Shown: piece after piece, positions 7,877 through 15,479 of the stretch
Layout of the letters: each line of letters starts with the position of its first letter
Numbering within the stretch: position 1 is the first letter of the stretch
Assembly: GCF_000814825.1 (NCBI RefSeq)
Contig: NZ_CP009302.1
Span: forward strand, 806,001-870,000
Direction of reading: 5' to 3'
DNA: 64,000 nt
From: Berryella intestinalis
GTDB lineage: Bacteria; Actinomycetota; Coriobacteriia; Coriobacteriales; Eggerthellaceae
Made by a program: the position numbers and the translations under genes
The notes under the pieces: model-generated
The model's input: the letters and a program-made list of their open reading frames with translations, nothing else
What the model was told of the DNA's origin: nothing
Database searches by the model: none

Positions 7877-8242
7877 GGCCGTCCTTTCCAGTCGGGTTCA
7901 TCGTTCGGGGATATCCTAGCAAACGGCTTTGGTTTTCGGGAGATGGATCGGCTCTGTCGATGGCGGGCGTCGTGGTTCGGGTCGCGTACCACCGCAACTC
8001 GGGCGCGCGTCTTTTTCGGGTCGGACGGGCGCCGGGGCGGGCACTGGGGGTTCGGGTTCGCAGGGGTGTTTCGGAGGCGAGCACCGGGGACTGGGTCCTT
8101 GAGCGGATGCTTCGAGGACGAGCGCTGGGGTTCGGGTCTTGCACAGACGCTTCAAGGCGAGTGCCGGCGTTTCCCGTCGGCGTTTTCCCGTTTGGGTCGA
8201 AAAGCGGCGGGAGGGGAAAACGGCGGATTCGGAAATTTCTGC
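7877..8242. other. Non-coding stretch upstream of degV and tRNA-Pro
   Basis: About 370 bases without a supportable gene. Open frames run through it on several strands because it is GC-rich, but none has a ribosome site or family resemblance. A loosely repeated phrase CTGGGG(G)TTCGGGT occurs near 8045 and 8127, with GAGCACCGGGGACTGGGT-like echoes between. The part next to 7877 should hold the degV promoter; a TAGGAT-like -10 on the minus strand at 7911-7916 is the best candidate. Confidence 0.5.
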
Positions 8243-8271
8243 TTGCAAGGAAAAGCGGGCAAGGTTACTAT
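8243..8271 (+). promoter_or_regulatory. Promoter of tRNA-Pro
   Basis: TTGCAA (8243-8248), a 17-base spacer, and TACTAT (8266-8271). The tRNA starts 36 bases after the -10 box, a normal precursor leader length. Confidence 0.75.
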
Positions 8272-8307
8272 ATCTGAGCTGCCTGTGAACGAGACGGGTA
8301 CGCACAA

Positions 8308-8384
<77 letters not shown>

Positions 8385-8392
8385 GCTATAAC

Positions 8393-8433
8393 AGCAGGTC
8401 AGACGGTTAAAACGTCTGGCCTGCTTTCGTTTG
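8393..8433 (+). terminator. Terminator of tRNA-Pro
   Basis: A 13-bp stem, AGCAGGTCAGACG (8393-8405) with CGTCTGGCCTGCT (8413-8425), has one G-T wobble and loop GTTAAAA. A TTCGTTTGT tail follows. It starts 8 bases after the CCA end. Confidence 0.9.
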
Positions 8434-8644
8434 TAAATAACGCGGTTGTGGGTTCATGTGGGCTAAGGGCAACGCTCATCCGCACGGTGATCCCTTAAAC
8501 GGCTCAGTCGACGCTTTCGGCGACCACCTTCAAAACCTACTTCGGACCAGGCTCGGACCGAAAACAGGCTATAGGCCGAAAGGCGCTGTTGGGTTCGGGA
8601 CTATGCTTCAAAGAGTGCGTTCGCCCGCATTACTCAGGGCTGCA

Positions 8645-8957
8645 GGTCAAGAAACGGCCGGTTTGCATAGGGGCGCGGGAAGAGAGTCACATTCGTCAAG
8701 AATCAGCAGGTTTGCATCGGAATGCGGGAAGAGAGCCCTTCTTTGTCAAGAATCGACCGGTTTGCATCGGCTCGCACTTCCAGCGGTGGTTGTTTCATCT
8801 CAGCGACCTGGCGCTTTGCTAGTTTATCCCTGGAGAGGGGAGGGGTTGTTTCGAAAAAGACCCTCGGATCGGCGCGCACGCGAATGCAAACCGGTCGATT
8901 CTTGGCAGAAAAGCCCCCGAATCGTGCGAGCCGATGCAAACCGTCCGTTTTTTGACG
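8645..8957. repeat. Five-copy direct and inverted repeat set (GTCAAGAATCGACCGGTTTGCAT family)
   Basis: Three direct copies begin at 8646, 8695 and 8745, spaced 49-50 bp, each with GTCAAGAA...GGTTTGCAT and, in the first two, a following GCGGGAAGAGAG. Two inverted copies lie at about 8872-8906 and 8923-8957, spaced about 50 bp. The third direct copy (8747-8767) and the first inverted copy (8884-8904) are exact 21-base reverse complements. The last inverted copy shares GGTTTGCATCGGCTCGCAC with copy three. The arms flank about 100 bp, so a long cruciform or RNA hairpin is possible. Function unknown. Confidence 0.85.
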
Positions 8958-8969
8958 TCGAACGGCCCC

Positions 8970-9087
8970 CGAGGCGCTCGTCCGGGACGGCCCCGAAGAG
9001 CTCGTCTGGGACAGCCCCCGAGGCGCTCGTCCGGGACGGCCCCGAAGAGCTCGTCCGGGACGGCTGCGGAAGCGCTCGTCTGGGGGG
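8970..9087. repeat. Tandem 24-bp repeat array
   Basis: Five units of 24 bp, alternating between two types: GAGGCGCTCGTCCGGGACGG + CCCC (8971-8994, 9020-9043) and GAAGAGCTCGTCTGGGACAG + CCCC (8995-9018, 9044-9067), with a degraded fifth (about 9068-9087). The higher-order period is 48-49 bp, close to the spacing of the neighbouring GTTTGCAT repeats. No coding sense is supported. Confidence 0.85.
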
Positions 9088-9179
9088 AGTGCATGCGCCG
9101 TCTTGGGGGCTTGCTGCAGTTTCTCTGGATGCTCTGTGTGCATGCGGGGAGGCGGCCCGCCCCGTCGTAGAATCGGGCG

Positions 9180-9674
9180 ATGGAAACGATCGAGCATACC
9201 GACGCCCCCTTCGCCCTGCGCCGCGGTCGCGGCGTCGCATACTGCGCCCTATCGTGGGCCCTGGTGGTAGCTTGGGTTCTCCTCATCTGGTTCGTCAGTG
9301 CCCATACGGGTGCCGAGGTCGATAACGACCTGGGGATCGTCACGCAGCTGAAGCGCGTCCTCTACGATCTCGCCGCCCCGATCATGGGAAGCGGCGTCGA
9401 TGTTTCGGCGGTCGGCCACTTCTTCGAGTACTTCGTCCTCGGCGCGCTGCTGGTCAATGCGCTTGCATCCCATTTCGACCTGTCAGCGGCTCTGCCCCTG
9501 TCCGTCGCGCTTGCCAGCGCCTACGGCGTCCTTGACGAGTTCCATCAGTTCTACGTCCCGGGGCGCTCGTGCGACCCGCTTGATTGGGCCGTCGACACGG
9601 CGGCGGTCGTCATCGCAGCAGCGCTTTGCGCCTTCGTTTTCCGTTCACCGAACGAAAAATCTACCAGCAAGTAA
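9180..9674 (+). CDS. VanZ-like family membrane protein
   Basis: VanZ-family proteins are small membrane proteins named after the teicoplanin-resistance accessory VanZ; most chromosomal members have no assigned function. The 164-residue product has about four hydrophobic segments and the family motifs HFFEYFVLGALL (about residues 80-91), YGVLDEFHQFYVPGRS (about 115-130) and DWAVDTAA. ATG 9180 starts right after a degenerate GGGCG sequence; no strong ribosome site. It precedes the hydrogenase operon in the same direction with a 140-base gap, so a separate unit is likely. Confidence 0.88.
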   Translation: METIEHTDAPFALRRGRGVAYCALSWALVVAWVLLIWFVSAHTGAEVDNDLGIVTQLKRVLYDLAAPIMGSGVDVSAVGHFFEYFVLGALLVNALASHFDLSAALPLSVALASAYGVLDEFHQFYVPGRSCDPLDWAVDTAAVVIAAALCAFVFRSPNEKSTSK

Positions 9675-9814
9675 CGTTCGGTATCGGTTTTCCCTCGTTA
9701 AGTACAATCGGTTGCGAGAGAGGTTGTCCGACCGAGTTCCCACGCGGGGAATTGAACCGTCCCGCTTCGCTCGAGGCCTCTTCGGTTGTTTCCGTCGATC
9801 GCAAAGGAGTCCTC

Positions 9815-11731
9815 GTGGCATACATCGGTTTGCTTGTCGTCGTGCCGCTCGTCGCGGGCATTGCGCTTCTGTTCGCCCGAAGCGACGAAGTCCGCGCGCC
9901 GATCGTGTGGGGCGGAGCGGTTGCTACCGCGGTCCTCTCCGTTGCGTTGGTCCTCTCGTTTCTCGGGACGCCCTGGGTGCTGTTCGACTTCCGCTCTCCG
10001 TGGCTCGATATGCTGGCGACGCTCGTAGGGTTGGCGGCTTCCGGCACGGTCGTCTATTTCGGCATCAAATGGAAAAAGCCGTTCGCCGTGGCGCTCGCCG
10101 CTGTCCAGATCGCGTGCACCCTCGCGTTCGAGTTTCTGTTCGCCCACGGGATCGAAGTGCGCCAGGGGCTCTACATCGATTCGCTTTCCCTGGTCATGGC
10201 CCTGGTCATCGGCACCATCGGCAGCGGGATCTGCGTGTACGCCCTCGGTTACATGAAGGACTTCCAACATCACGATGATTCCGGGGACGACCGGCGCCAT
10301 CACTTCTTCGCCCTGATGTTCGTCTTCCTCTCCGCGATGTTCGTCATCGTCTTCTCGAACAACCTGGCCTGGGTGTTCTCGGGCTGGGAGGTTACGACGG
10401 TCTGCTCGTTCCTCCTGATCGGCTACACCCGCACCCAGGAGGCCATCGACAACTCGTTCAGGCAGATCATGATGAACATGGCGGGCGGCATCGCGTTCGC
10501 CGTGGGGCTCATGCTGGTGGCTGTGGACTTCCACACGCTGTCCATGGCCGACTTCATCGCCCTGGGCGTCGAGTACCCGCAGATCGCAGCGGTTCCCGCT
10601 TGCGCCTTCGCGTTCGCCGGCCTGACCAAGGCCGCCCAGATGCCCTTCCACACCTGGCTTTTGGGCGCGATGGTGGCGCCCACGCCCACCAGCGCGCTCC
10701 TGCACTCGTCGACGATGGTGAAGGCGGGCGTGTTTCTGCTGGTCAAGCTCGCTCCCATCTTCTTCGTCTGCCCGGCGCCCTCGCTCATGGTCATCGGCGT
10801 CGGAGGGCTGACGTTCCTCATCTGCTCGTTCATGGCCATCTCCCAGTCGAACGCTAAGCGCGTGCTCGCGTACTCCACCGTTGCCAACCTCGGCCTCATC
10901 GTGGCCTGCGCGGGCGTGGGAACCGCCGAGGCGGTGTGGGCGGCCATCCTGCTCATCGTGTTCCACGCCGCGGCCAAATCGCTTCTGTTCCTGTGCGTGG
11001 GAACCGCCGAGCACCACATCGGCAGCCGCGACATCGAAGACATGGACCTGCTGTTCGAGCGCATGCCCCGTTTGGCGCGCTACATGATGATCGGCATCAT
11101 GTGCATGTTCATCGCACCGTTCGGCATGCTCATCGCGAAGTGGGCCGCGCTCGTTTCGTTCGCCGACACGCACCAGTTCGCCCTCATCATGTTTTTGGCC
11201 TTCGGGTCGGGCGCAACCTTCCTGTTCTGGGCGAAGTGGCTGGGCAAGCTTTCGGGTATCGCGGCTGCGCAGGACAACGTGGAGGTCGACGTGCACACTT
11301 CCGAGTGGGTCGCCATCAACGTGATGGCCGCCGCGGCCCTGGTGTCGACCATCCTGCTGCCCGTGTTCTCGTTCGTGTTCGCCGAGCCCTACATCGTCGG
11401 CGTGTTCGGGACGCTCGGCCAGAACATCGCGACCGACAACCTGTGGGTGGCCTCCATCCTGGCGGCGTTCTCGCTGGTCGTTTTCTTCGCCCGCATCAAA
11501 CGCACGACGCAGCAGAAGGGCGAGGTGTACCTGTCGGGCGTTGCCGTCGACGGTGATGCGCGCACGTTCAGCGATTCGCTCACGCGCGAGGCGACCGCCT
11601 CGACGCGCAACATGTACCTCGAGGAGTACTTCGGCGAGGCGCGGTGGCGGCCCGTCGGCGAGGCGGCGTGCACGGCGGTCATCGTGTGCTGCTTCCTGTA
11701 CGGCTTCGCCCAGTTCGGTCTGTTCGCGTAG
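9815..11731 (+). CDS. echA: Ech-type energy-conserving hydrogenase membrane subunit A (NuoL-like)
   Basis: Antiporter-like membrane subunit that would carry the ion-pumping part of the complex. 638 residues, almost entirely hydrophobic with about 14 or more predicted helices; the core shows the complex I/Mrp antiporter signature FSGWEVTTVCSFLLIGY, the Lys-containing FAGLTKAAQMPFHTWL and LLHSSTMVKAGVFLLVK. GTG 9815 is chosen for the AAGGAG 5-10 bases upstream and the immediately following first helix; the frame is open further upstream without support. A TACAAT -10-like box lies at 9703-9708. echB starts 15 bases after the stop. In complex-I-like naming the subunit equals NuoL/HyfB; Ech is preferred because the operon has exactly six Ech-type genes. 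Confidence 0.92.
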   Translation: MAYIGLLVVVPLVAGIALLFARSDEVRAPIVWGGAVATAVLSVALVLSFLGTPWVLFDFRSPWLDMLATLVGLAASGTVVYFGIKWKKPFAVALAAVQIACTLAFEFLFAHGIEVRQGLYIDSLSLVMALVIGTIGSGICVYALGYMKDFQHHDDSGDDRRHHFFALMFVFLSAMFVIVFSNNLAWVFSGWEVTTVCSFLLIGYTRTQEAIDNSFRQIMMNMAGGIAFAVGLMLVAVDFHTLSMADFIALGVEYPQIAAVPACAFAFAGLTKAAQMPFHTWLLGAMVAPTPTSALLHSSTMVKAGVFLLVKLAPIFFVCPAPSLMVIGVGGLTFLICSFMAISQSNAKRVLAYSTVANLGLIVACAGVGTAEAVWAAILLIVFHAAAKSLLFLCVGTAEHHIGSRDIEDMDLLFERMPRLARYMMIGIMCMFIAPFGMLIAKWAALVSFADTHQFALIMFLAFGSGATFLFWAKWLGKLSGIAAAQDNVEVDVHTSEWVAINVMAAAALVSTILLPVFSFVFAEPYIVGVFGTLGQNIATDNLWVASILAAFSLVVFFARIKRTTQQKGEVYLSGVAVDGDARTFSDSLTREATASTRNMYLEEYFGEARWRPVGEAACTAVIVCCFLYGFAQFGLFA

Positions 11732-11746
11732 GGAAAGGTTGAAACG

Positions 11747-12616
11747 ATGTCACTGATCTCGATCCTCATCAGCACCGTTCTCTTCGCGCTGATAGCGCCG
11801 GCTCTTGGATGCCTCCTTGCCGGGCTGGACCGCATCATCTCGGCGCGCATGCAGGGCCGGGTGGGCCCGCCGCTGCTCCAGCCGTACTACGACGTTCGCA
11901 AGCTCCTGATGAAGTCGGACGTTTCGGTCAGCGGCGTCGACGGGGTGTACGTAACGTGCGCCTGCGTGTTCACCGCGTTCGCGGGAGGTATCTTCTTTTC
12001 CGGTGGGAACCTCCTTATGAGCTCGTTCATCATCACGCTCGCGGGAATCTTCTTCATCGTTGCGGCGTACTCGTCGCGCAGCCCCTTCGCCGAGATCGGC
12101 GCGGCGCGCGAAACGCTGCAGGTCATGGCCTACGAGCCGATGGTGATCCTGATGGCCGTCGGGTTCTACCTGGCCGTCGGCTCCTTCAACGCATCGGCGG
12201 TGTTCGGGCTGGAGGCCCCCGCGTTCACGCAGATCTGGCTCGTGTTCCTCGGGTTTCTGTTCATCCTCACCATCAAGCTGCGCAAGTCCCCGTTCGACCT
12301 GTCGTATTCCCATCACGCCCACCAAGAGCTTGTGAAGGGCATCACCACCGAGATGAGCGGCCCTACGCTTGCCAAGGTCGAGCTGATGCACTGGGCGGAG
12401 AACATCCTGTTCCTGGGTTGGGTCGGCATCTTCTTCGTATGGGGAGGGCCCGCCACCATCGCCGTCGGCGTCGTGGCCGCGCTGGCCGCATGGTTTTTCG
12501 AGATATGGATCGACAACAACTTCGCACGTGTGAAGTGGCAGTTCATGTTGAAGTCCGCATGGGCGGTCACGCTGGTTGCCGGCGGTGTGAACATCGCCTG
12601 GCTGATGTTTCTGTAA
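11747..12616 (+). CDS. echB: Ech-type hydrogenase membrane subunit B (NuoH-like)
   Basis: Membrane subunit linking the hydrogenase arm to the antiporter subunit. 289 residues with about eight hydrophobic segments and the NuoH/EchB features GCLLAGLDRIISARMQGRVG near residues 22-42, PFAEIGAARETLQVMAYEP near 108-127, and KLRKSPFDLSYSHHAHQE near 180-200. These acidic and basic cytoplasmic loops match the quinone-site loop region of NuoH, although Ech complexes do not use quinone. ATG 11747 follows GGGAAAGG. The gene lies between echA and echC with gaps of 15 and 11 bases, consistent with one operon. Confidence 0.93.
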   Translation: MSLISILISTVLFALIAPALGCLLAGLDRIISARMQGRVGPPLLQPYYDVRKLLMKSDVSVSGVDGVYVTCACVFTAFAGGIFFSGGNLLMSSFIITLAGIFFIVAAYSSRSPFAEIGAARETLQVMAYEPMVILMAVGFYLAVGSFNASAVFGLEAPAFTQIWLVFLGFLFILTIKLRKSPFDLSYSHHAHQELVKGITTEMSGPTLAKVELMHWAENILFLGWVGIFFVWGGPATIAVGVVAALAAWFFEIWIDNNFARVKWQFMLKSAWAVTLVAGGVNIAWLMFL

Positions 12617-12627
12617 GGAGGGCGGCC

Positions 12628-13071
12628 ATGAGCTACCTGTCGAAGTCTCCCTGGGTCGTGCATTACGACGCCTCCAGCTGCAACGGTTGCGACATCGAGA
12701 TCCTCGCGGCGCTCTGCCCGGGCTTCGATGCCGAGCGGTTCGGCGTGGTGAACACGGGAAACCCCAAGCATGCCGACATCTTCCTCGTCACAGGGTCGGT
12801 CAACGAGCGCAACGCGCCCATCGTCAAGCAGATCTACGACCAGATGGTCGAGCCCAAGGTGGTTGTGGCGTGCGGAGTGTGCGCGTGCTCCGGCGGCATC
12901 TTCCATGACTGCTACAACATCCTGGGAGGCGTCGACAAGGTCATCCCCGTGGACGTGTACGCGCCGGGATGCGCCATCCGCCCCGAGTCGATCATCGACG
13001 CGGTGGTCGAGGCGACCAAGATCCTCGAAGAGAAGGCCGAAGCGCTCGCGCTCGCCAGGAAGGGGGCGTAA
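12628..13071 (+). CDS. echC: Ech-type hydrogenase small subunit C (NuoB-like)
   Basis: Small electron-transfer subunit holding the proximal [4Fe-4S] cluster next to the Ni-Fe site. 147 residues. Cluster cysteines are visible as SSCNGCD (Cys18, Cys21), GVCACSGG (Cys85, with Cys82 and Cys87 close by) and YAPGCAIRPE (Cys115). The order CxxC - GxC - PGC is that of NuoB/EchC. ATG 12628 follows AAGGAGGGCGGCC. It abuts echD (ATG at 13072, directly after the stop), so translation is probably coupled. Confidence 0.95.
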   Translation: MSYLSKSPWVVHYDASSCNGCDIEILAALCPGFDAERFGVVNTGNPKHADIFLVTGSVNERNAPIVKQIYDQMVEPKVVVACGVCACSGGIFHDCYNILGGVDKVIPVDVYAPGCAIRPESIIDAVVEATKILEEKAEALALARKGA

Positions 13072-13590
13072 ATGGACTTCAAGGGCACGTTCTCGGATCT
13101 TGAGCTCGATCGCGTCCATGACGAGGCGGTTCTCAGGATGGACGGAGGCTGGCGCTTGGCCAACATCCATGCGGTGAACACCGAGTCCGGCATCGACGTG
13201 TACTACACCTACGTCAAAGACGGCGTGTTCGAGAACCTGGCGGTGCGGGGCCTTACCCCCGACATGCCGGTTCCCAGCGTCACCGACGTGTACTTCTCGG
13301 CGTTCGTGTTCGAGAACGAGACGCGCGAGCTGTTCGGAGTGGACCTCCACGACATCGCGCTCGACTTCGGCGGGACGCTTTACGGCACCGTGGAGACCGA
13401 GCCGATGACGTTTATCTCCCCCGAGCAGAAAGAGGCGAAGGAGAAGGCGAAGAAGGCGGCGCTTGCCAAGGCGGCCCGCGAACGCAAGGCTGCGGCGCAA
13501 GCTGCGAAGGCTGAGCAGGAATCGGCATCGGACGGGGCGAAAGCTGTGCCCGATGCCGCATCAGACGAGACGGAAGCGGGGGAGAGGTAA
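13072..13590 (+). CDS. echD: Ech-type hydrogenase subunit D (NuoC-like) with an Ala/Lys/Glu-rich tail
   Basis: Peripheral subunit corresponding to NuoC/EchD. The first 115 residues fit the family (VYYTYVKDGVFENLAVRG; DVYFSAFVFENETRELFGV, the conserved 'E...LFG' element near residues 81-90). EchD proteins are normally about this core length. Here a tail of about 55 residues follows, starting SPEQKEAKEKAKKAALAKAA and dominated by Ala, Lys and Glu, then a short Ser/Asp-rich end. The tail is predicted helical or disordered and has no known function. echE starts one base after the stop. Confidence 0.92.
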   Translation: MDFKGTFSDLELDRVHDEAVLRMDGGWRLANIHAVNTESGIDVYYTYVKDGVFENLAVRGLTPDMPVPSVTDVYFSAFVFENETRELFGVDLHDIALDFGGTLYGTVETEPMTFISPEQKEAKEKAKKAALAKAARERKAAAQAAKAEQESASDGAKAVPDAASDETEAGER

Positions 13591-13591
13591 G

Positions 13592-14680
13592 ATGGGCAAG
13601 GCAACCGTTATACCGTTCGGGCCGCACCATCCGGTGCTCCCCGAACCCATCCACGTCGATCTGGTGGTGCAAGACGAGCACGTCGTCGAGGCGCTGCCCC
13701 AGATCGGGTTCATCCATCGCGGTCTCGAGCGCCTGGTTCAGACGAAGGACTACAACCAGTTCATCTACGTCGCCGAGCGCATCTGCGGCATCTGCGCGTT
13801 CGGGCATTCCCTGGGCTATGCCGAGACGGTCGAGCGCCTCATGGGAGTCGAGGTGCCCAAGCGCGCGGAGTATCTCCGCGTGATCTGGCACGAGCTGTCG
13901 CGTATCCACTCCCATCTGCTGTGGATGGGCCTCGCTGCCGACGCGTTCGGTTTCGAGAGCCTGTTCATGCATTGCTGGCGCCTGCGCGAGCGCGTGCTCG
14001 ACATCTTCGAGAAGACCACGGGAGGGCGCGTCATCATGTCGGTGAACCGCGTCGGCGGCGTCGCGCGCGACATCGACCGGGGGCAGTTCGACCACATCCT
14101 CACGGTGCTCGAGGGCATCAAAGGCGAGTACGGCCAGATCCTCAACACCTTCCTGAACAACGGATCGGTGCGCAACCGCCTGGCGGGCATCGGGCATATC
14201 AGCCATGAGGACGCCAAGGCGCTGGGGATGCTGGGCCCGTTCGGCCGCGCGTCCAACGTCGCCTACGACGTGCGCTCGCTGGGCATCGGGGCCTACGGGG
14301 ACCTGGGCGACTTCGACATGGTGCTTTCCAAAGACGGGGACTGCTATGCGCGCACCGAGGTGCGCGGCAAAGAGGTGCTCCAGTCCATCGAGATCATCAA
14401 GGAGATGATCGCGCGCATTCCCGACGGCGACATCCTCGTCCCGGTGAAGGGGAGTCCCGCCGACGGCGCGGAGGCGTGCTCGGCGGTCGAGCAGCCGCGC
14501 GGCGAGTGCTACTACTACGCCAAGGGCAACGGGACGAAGTACCTCGAGCGCATGCGCATGAGAACGCCCACGTCCATGAACCTGGGCGGCATGGCCAAGG
14601 CGCTTGCAGGATGCGATCTGGCGGACGTCAACATGATCATCCTGACCATCGATCCGTGTATCAGCTGTTCGGAAAGGTAG
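13592..14680 (+). CDS. echE: Ech-type [NiFe]-hydrogenase large subunit E (NuoD-like)
   Basis: Catalytic subunit for reversible proton reduction to H2 with ferredoxin. 362 residues. All four Ni-Fe ligands are present: RICGICAFGH (Cys65, Cys68, plus His72) and DPCISCSER (Cys356, Cys359) at the extreme C-terminus. This separates it from complex I NuoD, which lacks these cysteines. The protein stops three residues after the last cysteine, so there is no C-terminal extension to be cleaved by a maturation endopeptidase, as known for M. barkeri EchE. ATG 13592 follows GGGGAGAGG. Maturation genes (hyp) are not in the window. Confidence 0.97.
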   Translation: MGKATVIPFGPHHPVLPEPIHVDLVVQDEHVVEALPQIGFIHRGLERLVQTKDYNQFIYVAERICGICAFGHSLGYAETVERLMGVEVPKRAEYLRVIWHELSRIHSHLLWMGLAADAFGFESLFMHCWRLRERVLDIFEKTTGGRVIMSVNRVGGVARDIDRGQFDHILTVLEGIKGEYGQILNTFLNNGSVRNRLAGIGHISHEDAKALGMLGPFGRASNVAYDVRSLGIGAYGDLGDFDMVLSKDGDCYARTEVRGKEVLQSIEIIKEMIARIPDGDILVPVKGSPADGAEACSAVEQPRGECYYYAKGNGTKYLERMRMRTPTSMNLGGMAKALAGCDLADVNMIILTIDPCISCSER

Positions 14681-14686
14681 GCGGGC

Positions 14687-15364
14687 ATGGGAGTGTTCGA
14701 GCTGGGGAAGATGACCCTGGAAGGGCTGTTCAAGAAGCCCGAGACCGTCCTGTACCCCTTCGAGACGGTGACCGAGCCGGCGGGGTTTCGGGGGCACATC
14801 GAAAACGACGAGACGAAGTGCATTCTGTGCAGCGCCTGCTCGCGGGCCTGCACGACGGGGTGCATCGAGGTCGATAAGAAGGGAAGCACCTGGTCGATCA
14901 GGCCGTTTGCCTGCGTGCAGTGCGGTTTGTGCGTCGAGGTCTGCCCGAAGAACTGCCTGACGATGGAAGTGTCGCGCACTGCGGTGGGCCGCAAGCGAAC
15001 GGATATCGTGCTGGTCGTTCCCGAGAAGCCCAAACCCGAGCGCAAGCCCCGCCCCGCTGCGACCGACGGGAAAGCCGAGCCGGCAGGCGGCGCGCCTGCG
15101 GCAGCCGCTGCGGAAGCGAAAGGCCGGGAACCGCTTTCGCCCGAACTGGAGGCCGAGATAGCCAAGCGGACCGAGGGGCTCGATCCCGAGCGCGCCGAGA
15201 AGGTGCGCGCCGGCCTTATCGCCCGGGCCGAGCGCGCAGAAGCGCAGAAAAAGGCCGAATCCCAGCCTGCTGCAACGCAGGACGGAGCCCCTGCAACCGA
15301 GGGGTCGGAGGCGAAGGAACCGGCTTCCGACGGGGCGCCTGCGACCGAGGCGGCGGACGCGTAA
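14687..15364 (+). CDS. echF: Ech-type hydrogenase ferredoxin subunit F (NuoI-like) with a long low-complexity tail
   Basis: Polyferredoxin-like subunit that passes electrons from soluble ferredoxin to EchC. Two [4Fe-4S] motifs: Cys45, 48, 51, 55 (CILCSACSRAC, with Thr after the fourth Cys instead of Pro, and an extra Cys59) and Cys76, 79, 82, 86 (CVQCGLCVEVCP, extra Cys90). The functional part ends near residue 112. The remaining 110 or so residues are Ala/Glu/Lys/Pro-rich with no recognisable fold, similar in character to the EchD tail. The total of 225 residues compares with about 120-140 for typical EchF. ATG 14687 follows GTAGGCGGGC. Last gene of the operon. Confidence 0.93.
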   Translation: MGVFELGKMTLEGLFKKPETVLYPFETVTEPAGFRGHIENDETKCILCSACSRACTTGCIEVDKKGSTWSIRPFACVQCGLCVEVCPKNCLTMEVSRTAVGRKRTDIVLVVPEKPKPERKPRPAATDGKAEPAGGAPAAAAAEAKGREPLSPELEAEIAKRTEGLDPERAEKVRAGLIARAERAEAQKKAESQPAATQDGAPATEGSEAKEPASDGAPATEAADA

Positions 15365-15425
15365 GCCTCACGGATCCAATGACGTTTCAGAGCGCGGCGT
15401 CCCGGCAACGCCCGAGATGAGCAGA

Positions 15426-15463
15426 AAGGCCCGGACCTGCAAGCAGGTCCGGGCCTTCGCCTT
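15426..15463. terminator. Bidirectional terminator between ech operon and the CWB2 protein gene
   Basis: Long GC-rich stem AAGGCCCGGACCTG / CAGGTCCGGGCCTT (15426-15439 and 15444-15457) with loop CAAG. Plus-strand tail is CGCCTTTC; on the minus strand the tail is TCTGCTC after CTTT. It lies between convergent genes. Confidence 0.85.
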
Positions 15464-15479
15464 TCACGGAGCGGTTGCG

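Larger units (their letters stand above)
8434..9179. other. Long intergenic region between tRNA-Pro and the VanZ-like gene
   Basis: About 750 bases with no supportable gene. An open frame crosses it on the plus strand from 8456, and others on the minus strand, but they have no ribosome site and their predicted peptides are simply translations of the repeats. It contains a set of GTTTGCATCGG-type repeats (8645-8957) and a tandem 24-bp array (8970-9087), entered separately. Nothing is seen in 8434-8640. No integrase or duplicated tRNA end was found, so there is no sign of an integrated element at this tRNA. Confidence 0.6.

Noticed and set aside
8645-9087. CRISPR array
   Set aside because: Repeat copies are few, of both orientations, and imperfect; intervals are themselves repeat-derived rather than unique spacers, and no cas genes are present.
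8456-9325. 289-codon plus-strand open frame across the repeats upstream of the VanZ-like gene
   Set aside because: No ribosome site; its peptide repeats only reflect the 24-bp and GTTTGCAT DNA repeats, and it overlaps the VanZ-like gene in another frame.
8819-9343. 174-codon minus-strand open frame with DERLGG-type peptide repeats
   Set aside because: No start signal or family resemblance; part of it is antisense to the VanZ-like gene. Periodicity is explained by the tandem DNA array.
9815-15364. Complex I (NADH dehydrogenase) fragment instead of hydrogenase
   Set aside because: The large subunit has both CxxC Ni-Fe ligand motifs, and the operon has exactly the six Ech genes, without NuoE/F/G or the quinone-linked set.
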